A DNA stretch of 64,000 nt from Pseudoscleropodium purum. Its lineage: Eukaryota; Streptophyta; Bryopsida; Hypnales; Brachytheciaceae. The stretch spans positions 10,036,173 to 10,100,172 of the forward strand of contig OZ017798.1 of assembly GCA_963969395.1 (NCBI GenBank), in the 5' to 3' direction. The translations under genes were made by a program, and so were the position numbers. The notes under the pieces were generated by a model. That model did no database searches. It saw only the letters and a program-made list of their open reading frames with translations, and was not told the DNA's origin. Positions 36,851 through 48,600 of this stretch are shown here, piece by piece. Positions within the stretch are counted from its first letter, which is position 1. Each line of letters opens with the position of its first letter.

Positions 36851-37200
36851 TGTTCATCAAGTTCAGTAAGCATAGAGGGAGAAAAAGAAGAGTGGCGGTG
36901 GGTTTAAGTACCCGGCGTGCAGCTGACAGTGGAGAATGGGTAGATGATTGTTCCCCTAACGATCTCCTAGTTTCTTAGACCGGAAGTCTAGAATGTAGGT
37001 TTGGGAATTTGGTACTTTTTTGGAATTCGAATCTGTATTGGATTTGTTTCCGTAATGTTACTAAAGGTTTTAGCAATCCGGAAATTGACTATTTCTATTA
37101 TAGTCGTATGTAGCAGAAATCTCTAGAAGTTACCAAGAAAAATTGAAATTTACAAGTCTATCTAATCTTAACTCTAGACTACCTTATCTGATTTGAGTTT
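36851..37200. other. Flank of the 6-kb insertion, no gene
   Basis: Contains TCCGGAA-type motifs as in the block to the left. The insertion probably ends near 37200, where minisatellite DNA resumes. Confidence 0.4.
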
Positions 37201-37204
37201 TCGT

Positions 37205-37395
37205 GCTCCTACATTACTTGCACATGCCCTAGTTCAAGGTATACCACATGAGCTTCCTAGGACCCAAGGTCGCCCCATTTTGACCCACGGTCACGGGTCA
37301 CCCCTTTTTGACCCATGGTCACCTCATTTGTATCCACAGTTGCCTTTACCCACACACGCCCCCATGTACACTTGTCCAAGGCGATCTCGGGTACT
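37205..37395 (+). repeat. GC-rich minisatellite block 5
   Basis: Units such as GACCCAAGGTCGCCCC, GACCCACGGTCAC and GACCCATGGTCACC. It begins with the phrase shared with 30966-30990. It lies about 370 bases upstream of repetitive ORF copy C and has the same orientation. Confidence 0.75.
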
Positions 37396-37759
37396 AAAAC
37401 TAGCTTTGGATTCCGTCTTCGTCATTTCTAGTGTTGCGCTTTGTCTTCCATCCACCTTGAAGTGTCTAGATGCGTGCTCGTGTAGTAGAACTTTGGTCTT
37501 GAATCCTTGCACCACTTTTTATGTACCCACATTCACTACAGACAATTAGTTCTTGTGTAAAATACACTTGTTTGCATATTGTGAATGCACAAATAGGGGC
37601 ATGTTGTTGTAATTGCTTTAATTGATTTTAGGGCATGTGTGAACATACTAGTACTTAATAAAGAGTTGCACATACACCCTTAGCCTAGTGTAGCCCTTTG
37701 TTAGATTTTAGAGTAGTCCATTTCCATTGTAATCTCTTGTGATGGCGCCAAACATGAAG

Positions 37760-39540
37760 AAGACAAAGAAGAAAGGAGATTGCCATGACAAAAATCGACG
37801 CGTCCTACTTGACCTTGTGAGCAAGATATTTTGAGGATGGCGTACTGCGGAAGGAGACTGGACCTTGCCGATTTGCAAGACATATGTAGGATGGTGCCAC
37901 ATCGACAAACTTTTCTCTCACTATCGCCACAAAATTCATTTGAATCAAAACCTTGTGAATCTTCATTATTGCACAAATGATGCATTTGTACAATAATGTA
38001 TCAAAGTGTACTGAGTGTTGTACAAAATGAACAAAGTAACACGAAATGAAGTTTCATTGGCATTTGCCAAATGGTCTATGCAAAATTGGAGTTGGAACAA
38101 ACGGTGGATTGGCATAGCATGAAGGCATCAAAGAAGTTATTCATATCAACTACCAAAGGCATTTCGAGGGTAAGCATTTCAAATAATCCACAAGATGGAT
38201 TGGGGCCTAAGAAGTACATTGTAGAAGGAGTGGCAGACGAAGACTATGATTTGTCAAACTTTGACGAGTTGATGGAAGAGGATAATCTAAATCCCAGATC
38301 CCCAATGGGAAAAACACCAATGGACAAAAATACAACATTGGTAGTATTTGAAGGAGGGAATGTAGGAAGGGAAGTAGCAATGGATGTAGAACCTCTTACG
38401 CTACATTTAATTACTTTTGGACTTTTGAAAGCCCAGAATTAATAATAGTGACCATGAGGAAAAAAAATATTCATCAGGAGATAATCCAAAACATCGAGAG
38501 ACCAGTACAAAACATTCGGAGATCTATACAAACATCAAGAGATCTATACAATCATTTGGAGATCTTCCGATGTTTTTTTCAAAAGATTTGTTGATATATA
38601 GTCCATAATTCATTAAATAGTCCAAAAGTAGTTAAATGTAGCATTCTTGCATTAGTGGAACCAATGCATGTCCCTCATTTCGAAACAGATGAAGTAATGC
38701 AACATATGTTGGCACGTTTGAGAGAAATGGTTGAGGATGATTTCAATATTGAGATTGAACTGGAGCCCGTGCCACTTTTAATGTTAATGCCTTGTGAGGA
38801 TGACAATGATGACTGGAATCTAGAGGTCACAACTAGGGAGAAGCAAATGAATTTGTATACATTGAGTGTATCAAGAAATCAATGAAAAAATCTTACAAGG
38901 CATAGTTGAGGGATTTTCTTGTTCAAATTGAAGAAAAAGAAATGGAGTCTCATATTCTATTGGATAGGACCACAAAGGATATTGAGTCTGACGTTGTATG
39001 CACTTTAGAAGAACTAATAGATGCAGGCCATACTCGTTTAGCTGTTCAACAAAGAGAGATGGCAAAGTTAGAAGAGTTCTATCTAAAGTTCAACAAAGGG
39101 TAAGATGTAGGATTGAGTTCCAATCCTAAGCAAGTTAGAGGGAAAGAACTACACAAAATAATGGAAGAATGTAGGATGGAAGAGAATCAGGGCAATGATG
39201 AAAGGAGAAGTTTGGAGGTAGCCCAATCTAGGTTGAATCACCTCCATTCCATGAAGGATAAAGGCCCCCTTTCTAGGACTTTGGAGTTGGATGTGGAGTA
39301 TGTGGATGGGCAACATCAAACATCTCCATTAGAATTAGCTGAATTGAAAAAAATATTTGCTTGTTTGAAGAGATTGGAACACGAATATGAGAAGAGCATT
39401 AAATGAAAGAAGCAATACATTTCATTTATTAAATTGTTCAAGACTTGGTTGATCAAGAACAAGTGGCTTGTTGCGACCACTTGCAAAAACATTCTTCAGG
39501 AGGAGAAGGCCTTGAAGGAGCAAGAGAATAAGCAATAAAA
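37760..39540 (+). pseudogene. Repetitive ORF family, copy C (decayed)
   Basis: Plus-strand remnant with the family signature YVGWCHIDKLFSHYRHK, NQNLVNL and, after a frame change, AKLELEQTVDW. An open, acidic stretch follows (ADEDYDLSNFDELMEEDN) to 38442. The reading is interrupted by a 241-bp inverted-repeat insertion (38401-38641). Downstream frames at 38655-38885, 38906-39103 and 39113-39406 are Glu/Lys/Leu-rich and probably coiled-coil, like the end of copy B. This copy keeps the Trp before Cys that copy B has lost to TAG. Function unknown; the family is defined here only by alignment of the three copies. Confidence 0.6.
38401..38641. mobile_element. 241-bp inverted-repeat insertion in copy C
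   Basis: Ends are CTACATTTAATTACTTTTGG and its reverse complement, 22 of 23 terminal bases pairing. Inside (about 38471-38572) a 25-bp unit containing GAGATCTATACAA is repeated about four times. No matching flanking duplication was found. Confidence 0.75.
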
Positions 39541-40355
39541 AATTCAGTAGACAAGGTCTACAAACTCTACATGGATGTTGCCCAATTAGGGTGGTAGATT
39601 TTTGTATGACTATGTTATTTACACATGTATATATGAAAAGTTTGGTATGAATTTTGGACCTTCTTTTACCAAAAGTATGTCAAAAGTATGTTGATCTTTC
39701 ATGAATAAAATGTATTTTCCTATGAATTACATCATTACTATGTTTATGAATTTTTGTCTATTTTATTATATGAGATTATGAGTAATATGGAGCTCTAGAA
39801 GTCCTTCAATATTTGAGTAAAATTATTTGAAATGCCCTAAATCCAATCATTCTATTAATAATATGCCCAGGACCTCCTATATTTGAAAGAATTTAATGTT
39901 ATTTACAAAGATACAATTTTCTAGCATTTATGGTGATTGTATGAAAGTGGGTGTTCAATATGAGTCTCAAATACACTATTTAAAAAAATATGACATTAGA
40001 AATGCATTTTGAGAAGCCATAGATTCATATAGTTATCCATGCAATGCCCTATAATCTCAAATTTTTTGGATGGCTACCTTATTTTTTAGATTTGACATTT
40101 GAATTATAACAATTCTAATTCTAAAACAATTGATACAACATTTTAAAAAGTTGTCTTTGTAACTAAGGTAAATCAAATTTTTCAAAGCTCAACAAAGATC
40201 TATTACTTTCACATATACAAAAGTTAATTTATTTAAAATGCCAAAAGTAGTGCAGGTATACACGATTCTAGATTCTAGAATTTCATTAAATTGTAAGTTA
40301 CTCCAATAATGCTAGAGTTCAACAACAACCCATTACATTAGTAGATGTATTAAAT
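39541..40355. other. AT-rich stretch, no supported gene
   Basis: No open frame or repeat end of note. It is the 3' flank of ORF copy C. Confidence 0.55.
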
Positions 40356-40359
40356 GTAG

Positions 40360-40640
40360 GGACCCGCAGTCACCCGTTTTGCATCCACGTTCGCCCCAAA
40401 GGATCCGAGTTCACGTTCTTGAGACTTGCGGTTACCCCTTTGGACTTGAACTCACCTTCTACTAGACCAGTGGTCTCCCTTCCTTCATGTACACTTGTCT
40501 ATTGGACCTGAAGGTGCCCCTTGAGCCGCATGTGCCCTATATGAAGTCATCATGGACCCACGATCACCCCTTGGGCAACATCGGGTCGACAAAAGTCACG
40601 CTGTATTGCCCCATGTCATTGAAGGGGTGACCTCAAGTTG
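40360..40640 (+). repeat. GC-rich minisatellite block 6
   Basis: Units such as GACCCGCAGTCACCC, TCCACGTTCGCCCC and GACCCACGATCACCCC. A TATA-like CTATAAAG follows at about 40660. Beyond it come a hAT-type miniature element and then hAT transposase remnants in the same orientation. Confidence 0.7.
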
Positions 40641-40804
40641 GAGGGCGATTGGACTATAAAGCCAAAGGGTGACAATTTGTTCTTCACCTTGGTCTGTTGA
40701 CAAATTCTTGTTCAGAACCTTCAAAAGAGGCTTCTTGCGAATGTTTAAGTCTTTGGAAGGCAACCATTTTGCTTTAAGGGCTTCAAAAGAGTCCTTGAGA
40801 CAAG

Positions 40805-41108
40805 CATGGTTGTCATAACGGGCGAGTTAGGGTCATCGAACCGGACGGACGGTCCGGACGGCTTTAATTTTGTAACTTGTGCAATTTTGTGGAATGACAT
40901 GTCACCTCGGAATGCGAAATCTAGGGCCCTGATTATCTCATCTGCACCCTGACAATCTCGTCCGTGCCCAGCATGTTCCTTAATCCACATGGCATCCACG
41001 TGGCCTATTTTTCCGTTATCAAAAAGTCAACTATGTGTTGACTGTATCGGACGGGCGGGACCTCTAACGGACGGGCGAACCGGACGTCCGTCCACTATGA
41101 CAACCATG
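40805..41108. mobile_element. hAT-type non-autonomous element, copy 2 (inverted)
   Basis: A 304-bp reverse-complement copy of 25180-25467, with the same CATGGTTGTCATA ends and very high identity by eye. It keeps a short segment around GATGAGATAATCAGG that copy 1 lacks. The flanking bases no longer form an 8-bp duplication (GAGACAAG versus TAGCTACG). Confidence 0.88.
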
Positions 41109-41145
41109 TAGCTACGAGCAAATCCATATTAAGTGGATCCATGAT

Positions 41146-42165
41146 TTGAACGACAATTCAACAATGCTCTCATTTGTTTGCCATAGAGAGCAGATTCAGA
41201 TTGAGCATAAAGGTGTGGCAATTGACCGCGACGTGTGGATTGCTTTTCTTAACAAGGTGAAGGCTAAATGTGTCGATAAGTGTAATATCTTCCACAAAAT
41301 TCATTGTTGGCCTCACTTGGAGTGTTTAATATCATTGTATATCTTACCTTAAATATTAAACAAGCACTTTCGAACTTCATAAACTAATCACCTTAGAATG
41401 AGTTTGTGTCTAGAGTAATTTGTGCGTACATCATGATGTTGAAGTTCAGTAAGAACTTATTGCCGAAACTACACAAGGAATACCATTTAGTCATTGAAGG
41501 CTATTGTGTCAATACTTTCCTTTGTATCTGAAATTGAAAGTAAATGACTAGTACATGATGTCGTGATTCAAAGAAACTTTGATGTTGTTCATTGTATAGG
41601 TGTTGCGAAGATGTTGGTTGACAAGTTAGATGGTTGTTTTCCTGCACAACATGTCATGAATGCTTTGGGAATTTTATATCCTCAATACTGGTGCACGCCT
41701 AATGCAAATGAGATGTTTGACTCCCACTTCCACACTTTGATGGAAACATATGGACATGGAAAGATTCTAGGAGAAGGAGACAAGAAAATTCTAATTTGTC
41801 CATTCATTGACCGAGATGCTCTCGTTGCATAGTGTTCCTTGTTCAAAACTTGCATGAAAAGCAATTGCCATGCGGCCATGATACCACTGTTTGACATCAA
41901 CTCGCTCACAAAAATTTGGTGGGTTCTTCAAAGGAACCACAATCTGACATAAAATTTCAAGGAATTTTTGAAGTTGGCAAAAATAGCGATGGTGCATGTA
42001 CTGGGATTCGTAGAAGACGAACAGTTGTTCTCAAGTGTTGGATTTCTAAAATCCAAACTCTGTAACAACTTGGAAGAGCATATTCAAATTGTTGGGATGT
42101 TTTCTTAGTGCATATACACTCTAGAGACATTTCTTTACCAACAAGTTTTTGATTATTGATTTTGT
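41146..42165 (+). pseudogene. hAT transposase C-terminal remnant
   Basis: Frames 41146-41352 and 41563-41832, and the open text up to about 42110, read as the end of a hAT transposase. The best part is KLAKIAMVHVLGFVEDEQLF followed by SSVGFLKSKLCNNL (about 41960-42080), which resembles the hAT dimerisation region of plant transposases. Stops separate the parts. It is preceded by minisatellite block 6. Family assignment is moderately secure; the subfamily differs from the minus-strand hAT at 45.6-49.2 kb. Confidence 0.6.
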
Positions 42166-42704
42166 ACAGGAGAAAGAGGTAGGTACTTGACTAATATTTA
42201 GACAGTGGTGCCAAAGTGACAAGCAAGAGTAGACTTAGTGGATCTGAAGGCACTATAACTAGATTTAATAGTCGGTAGGTAGTTCCAAATGCATTTATGA
42301 TGTTGGTTGAGATTCCTATTGTTGGTGAATCTCACCCTTTTATTTCCCCAATATATGTTGAGGAGTGGCCTAAATATATATTATAAAGTGCATTGGACTT
42401 ATTAAGCATGCTTGCACTTCCTCTCACTTTTTTCATGTGAATACCTTTATTCTTGACGATGTTGTTCTATAGCATATTGTCCCTTGTTTGCAAGAACAGA
42501 ACAAGGAGTTCAATACATATATATTCTATTTTTGAGCACTCTTCAAGGTCACAATGTGGAACCTTGATCTTAAACTTGTCATTTCAAATCGTTCATGGTT
42601 GCAATACTTAGCATGTTATTTTCACTTTGTTTTTTTGCAGGTGCATTTGTTTGTACATGGAGAGTGTAGGACTTCAAGTCCAATTTCATTTTATAATTTA
42701 TCAA
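42166..42704. other. AT-rich stretch, no supported gene
   Basis: No recognised feature. Confidence 0.5.
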
Positions 42705-42785
42705 TGTTTTGAAGATGCTTTATTCACCTACCTTGTTCATTATTCATTTTGAAGATGCTTAATCCACCTACCTTATTCATTGTTG
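42705..42785. repeat. Tandem duplication, 39-bp period
   Basis: GAAGATGCTT.ATTCACCTACCTT.TTCATT occurs twice head to tail with few differences. Confidence 0.75.
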
Positions 42786-45635
42786 TATTCAAAATTCACT
42801 AGTCTAAGGAAAGTTCTCACTAAGGCATTGGAGGGCGTTTTAGGTGGATGCAGGTCTCCTATAATTGTTTGAATGCATCTCACACTTGCAAGAACTTCAC
42901 AATGAAAGGAAAGACTGACCATAACCTTCAACCATGTTTGTGCTTTGTTTGTGAATCTCATTTTAATTTTAAGTTTGTTTATTTCAGCATCAAAGAGGTG
43001 TATGGGAGGTTTGAACGTACCAGTGAATGCACTTAACTATGAACAATTGAACATGTTGCCATTTTTAACAAAAGGACTTATAATAATGTAACCAAATTGT
43101 TTTCTACTCATAATTAGGATTCGCCATTTTAATTGTTATGAATCTAGAAATTCGCCATACAAGTACTTTCCTATAGCAGGGATAGTGCCTAGATAGAGTT
43201 TCGTTAGCCACTCAATTTCGCTCAATAATATGCTACAGTTTTAAGCACTTAGCCATTCTAAAACTGCACAATCCATGATCCCATCGCCACCTAAACCATG
43301 AGTGGACACAAAATATCGCCTTTCTTTCATTTGACAAACTTGAAGGAAAAAAAAGCTCTGTTGGAAACTTTTTGTTTTTGCATTGTCGTGTTGAGAGTGT
43401 TTGCCTCGGGAAATCACAGAGATTTTGGCTGTAATTAGAAATAGCTTGGGAATGAAGAAAGTTATAAAATGATAAAAGACAAAAAACTCATTACTTGCAA
43501 ATTCACTCTATTTTGAATTTGAACATCGAATCTTTTAAATTGCCGTCGAATTGCTACCTGTTGACCTATCTTGTATTGGCTAGCTCTAAATGGATATAAA
43601 GTTTAAAGTGTATGATAAAATCTTACAGCTTCAGATGGGTAAAACGGGACGATTAGACCACGAGCTGAACCGTCCAAAAGATTGGGTTCTAAACTTTCAA
43701 ACTCTTGGTGACCAACTTTAAGAATTAAGTTTGATCATGAGAACAAACAAATCTCGACCATATGGGTAAGTAACTCCACTTTGTCATCCGATCTCGACCA
43801 TGTGGCAATTAATTCCACTTTGTCACCCACGATACAAAATGAGTCTAGCGTTGATGTAATTCAAGCCACCTACAATAATAAATTTTATAAAGTCACAAGT
43901 CACACACACACAAATCTTCAAAACTTCTTTCAATCTTCAATTTCAACCTTTAATTCTCAAGCTGAACTTTGGATGAATGCCGCCATTGTTTCACAACTCC
44001 AAATGAAGTGAGTGCTAACTTTTTGAAAAGATAACACAAACTTCTAGTATTTCTCTAAATTTCAAGTAATTTTAAAACTTTGTCCAACTTCTATGGCTAT
44101 TCAAAGTTCCGATCTTGAGAAAAGAAGGGCAACAAACCCTCTTTTGCTTCTACACTCACAACTCACTCATTTAAACTCCGAATAGAATGAATAATATCTT
44201 TATAAAAATTTAACACAATTTTCTACACTCCCTCCAAATCTCAATGTAAACCAAAAATCTATCTGTCTTTTATAACCAGTCAAAATTTCTATCTTTTAAT
44301 TTTAAAGGCAATAAACCTCATTCCACTCAAACAAGTACAACTTTTGATTCACAATTCCAAATCAAGCAAGTGAGATTAATTTAAAAACTACACACCATAA
44401 TACACAATTTTTGTAGATTTCATTTCAAACTTCTTCAAACTCACAACACAATGAGCCTCTAAACATTTAGATCCTTCTTAAATTCACAACGAGAGAAAAG
44501 ATGAATAATGTCGACTTTTTTCTCCACCTTATTTTCACTCTAACCACACAAATAAGTGGCGTCAGCCCTTAAGTCACTCCCAAAGCTACAACATCAATAA
44601 TTGAACACTTATTTGATTTACAACTATCTATTTATCTTTATCTTTGAAGGAAATTCACTTTAAGTTCTCTTAAAAGGCAAACTATTTGAATATTTCCTTC
44701 ATACTACTTCACAAATAAAAAATTATTGTAAGAAATCACTTCAACTATAGAATGAAGAATTAAAAATCCAACATGAATTTAAAAGAGGTAAAAAAATTAG
44801 AGCTTCAATTGAAATATCATCCCATCTACAAGAATTTGAGGATGCGTTTGATGATAGCAGCCATATAATTGACACGATTCGCTTTAGTTAAAGGATTGAC
44901 TAACCCTTGTAACCATCGTTAATGACCCCAACTTTCTTTAATAAACCTCACTATGCAATAATATTGCTCATCGTTTAAACCTTCAAAACATCCTTCAAAT
45001 ATGACTTTATAACTATCGGGTTCAATACATCCAACTTGCAACAAAATCACCAATGCCCGAGTGTCACATTGAAGATGATCATGTCATCATTTTTTCACAC
45101 AAAGTTGTTTTAATGGTCAAATGGCCCAACTTCATTTTCTGATCGCCCATATAGCAATAAAAGACTCAATGGCAATTGTTAGTTGATTTGACAGTTGCGA
45201 TAAAGAAAATTCAAACTCACACTCCGGTTGAAATTTTCTATCTTGAGACTTAAAAAATACTTTCTAGTTTAACATAGTATAATCTAAATAAAAAACAAAG
45301 AAGAAGAATATCAGATGAGATAAAGCTTTCAAGTGAATTTTTCTCTATATGATTGCTTATAACGACAGAAAAAAGACATCACCTTGAAGCCATCTCAAAT
45401 GACATCATCTTTTCTTTATAATGTTACAAACATTCAAACCTATTTAAAAGATGTAAATATATATATTCTACATAATGTTTGCATTTGTAGTACGATAGCG
45501 TTTCACTTGCTCTAATAATGCGTGTATTACTTCAAAGATTCCTACCTCCATTTGAATTTGAACATATTAGTATAGGAAATCTTGCAAGCTCTTCGACTAT
45601 TGACACTAGAATATTTGCGCCTTTATTTTTAGAGT
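42786..45635. other. AT-rich stretch with small repeats, no supported gene
   Basis: Includes the inverted partner (43636-43718) of the repeat at 33520 and a tandem pair at 43751-43828 built on ATCTCGACCATRTGG..ACTCCACTTTGTCA. The 76-codon frame at 43781 overlaps that repeat and is not called. Confidence 0.5.
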
Positions 45636-45639
45636 CTAG

Positions 45640-48600
45640 AAAGATTGGACTTCTTGGAGGTGAATAGATAATTAGATAGACATTCCACGCAGAGACATGA
45701 GGAGATGGAGAGTGCACCATGTTTTTTTCTCTTTGCTCAATGTCCTCCTCTAAGAGTCCGTCTTCCTTTGAAGAAATGATTTGCTCTAGTGGAATGACCT
45801 ACTCTAGGGAATTGACCACAACATTTCTATGCCCAAATGTAGTTGGATAAGGTCGTCGTGCAAAACAAACTTCATCTGCTTCAAGGCAAATGAGTGCAAC
45901 CCATAAATTTCCATCTAAGCACTCTCTTTCCAAAATAGGGTTATTATACCTACAAGCATAGGTTGAAGTGTTGGAATCTTCCGACCCTTAGGACAGTTGG
46001 CTCTTCATTTTTTTCATTTGTCAAACCATCTACAAGGTATTTTTCATAGAAAAAAATTGGATTTTGTCCATGTTTCTCACGTTCAAATTTGATGTTTGTG
46101 TAGATGTACACCGATGGTTAAACCTTAGCTAAAGTTAGTCGATTTTGCATTTTATTGTGCACAAACAAATACATGCTCTAATTCCTCTCATATAATGACG
46201 TCGAGCACATCAACGACAATACTTTCTTTACTATTTTTGGAAGAATATTACCACCCACTTGATTCCACCCTTGATGAGGTTGTAGAGTAGAATGCATGGC
46301 AATATCAGAAGCCCCCATTAAGGGATTGAAAAGGCCTATCTTCTCAGAAAATTCAATCAATTCAGCCATTGCTTTTCGGACATCTACTTTCAATGACTTG
46401 CCTAGAACCTATATGACTCGATTCAAAGCTTGTTTGGCATTTTCGTCATTATAAAGGTCTTTTAGATCTTGCAAATATGGGTTTAGTAGTGCCCCTATAT
46501 AGTACAAATCTTTGTGCATCAATTTCCAATGAACTTCAAAGTTTTTTTCAAACTTCCTTACAGTCACGAGATCTAGAAAAAATGGCGGACCTATAAGAGA
46601 ATAGACGTGTTGCTAAAGGCTCTTCATTACTAACCAAACATTAGGCATTACTAGGGATTTGCCATCAAACACTCTAAGAGTATAGTGGCCTAAAATACAC
46701 TTCATTGCTCAATAGATTCACCATGCCTTGTTTCCAACTTTGTTTAAGCCACAACTAACTAACACTACAAATGCTATGCACCTATAGTGTTAGTTTCCAT
46801 TTTTAACTCACTTTGCTAAATTCTAATCACCAAAACTCTAGCACACACTCCCTATGTGACACCGAACATGTCACTTGGTAATATAGGGTGGAGTTTCATT
46901 TTGAAGTGCTAAAGCCGTGGTGGTACTACTTACCATAATCCTCACCACCCTTAAGAGGCACCCTATTCCAAACTAGTCCTTTGTGTATTTACTACTCTTT
47001 GACATTGTTAATCAGGACTCCCCACTCATGACACATTGAATGTGGACTAGTTTGAGGTGGGGTTCTATCCCAACTAGTGCTACGAGACACTTTACATAAG
47101 TGCCCTATGGTGCGTTGGAGCCAGTGGTAAAGGCTCACCACCAACCTTGAGTCACCGGGGTTCACCGAGACTCACTAAAACTCTTAGAGGGAATGAAGAG
47201 GGAGACCAATTCCTCATATAGTACTTTCTATGGGATTCGGCAAACCCCCTCCTCTTATGTCAAAAGGGGTACCCAACCCACCTTGGATTTTAGAAGACCA
47301 CCCGAATCCAACCAAAAATTCCTTAGTTTCTTCACCATTCGGACTTCTGAACTTCCAAACGGTTTAACTCTGTGCTCTAAGCTCCAAATCCAACATGCAA
47401 GCCCATTTCAAATATCTACGCGACAAGAAAATGATGATGGACTATTCACTTGTTCCATTTGGACAAATTCTCACAAAGTTATGGCCCTTCAAAGATTCGG
47501 GTCTATCGAGGGAGGCATCACGCCTTCACTACGATCCTTCTTTTGGCCCTAACTTTTGACTCATAACTTAGAACCTCATAATGATTGGCATTCTAGCATC
47601 CTTGTATTTTTATATTTCAAATGACATGCTACATGCCATACTTCCTTAAAGAATTACTTGGGAATCCCTTACTCTTAAGCTTAAAGTGTCTCAGTGCCAC
47701 TGGAACACCTTTAACTTTGAACGGCTATAATTTTTAGCCAATTAGTCCAAATTACACGTTCTTTGAACGGTTAGGTACGTCTTCTCAAGAGATTTTTAAG
47801 CATGTATAACACTATACTATAACCTTCAAATCCAGAGTGATATTGTGCCCTATTTGCTCGAAAGTGTCTCAAAACTCCCTTTTTAATCTATTACAAGGCT
47901 TGAGGAGTTACTACCAAGGTCCCCTTTGCTCACTAAGGAGCTTTAGGCACTCCAAAGGGATAGGGGCGTGACAAAGAGCAATAATCTCTGACTCCATCAG
48001 GTGCTTGAAATTATCACATTCCATCCAAAACACTTTTGAACAAATGTCCTCTCGCACATTCTGCGCTCAATATGTAATATTTCACCTACTTCTTCTGGAT
48101 ACCAAGGATTGTTGAAAGGGCATAAATTTGTCGTCGCCCAACATGAGGTCCAACACTTGCTTGCACTCCACCAAACGGTCTATCATTAGGAAGTGAATTG
48201 CAAAGCATGTAGAACTAAGAAGTCTCAACAACTTCTTTGATGAGTACTTCCAAAAAAGAGCCAAAGTAAGATGGTACTTCTTGACAAACACTACAATTTG
48301 TTTACATCTTCCTACCAAAAGCTTCAGCCATGGATCCTTCCCCCAATCTTCTATAAGTAAATCCAAGATGTGTAGAGCACATCCTTGCATATACATGTAA
48401 AGATACTTTTCTTTCAACCTTGTCAAGGCCCCTGTCATTAGTGAGGCATTGTTTGTACACAGTTGGACAATATTCTCAGGTCCAACTTCTTCAATGTATT
48501 TTTCCATCACATTCATCGTGTATGCAATGTTTTTCTTTTCTCCAGTGGTGTCAACCAATCCCAAAAAGACATTACCGGTAGGGCAGACAAGCACTATGTT

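Noticed and set aside
31121..37220. Possible LTR retrotransposon with TTACT target duplication and TG..CA ends
   Set aside because: The bases around TTACTTG on both sides belong to the homologous minisatellite array, and no long direct repeats were found at the two ends. No reverse transcriptase or integrase motif is visible.
41563..41832. Independent small gene of 89 codons
   Set aside because: It reads in context as part of the decayed hAT transposase, between stops, and not as a separate gene.
47105..47180. tRNA-like AGTGGTAAAGGC with GGGGTTCACC
   Set aside because: Only partial A- and B-box matches. The arms do not pair, so neither a tRNA gene nor a SINE is supported.
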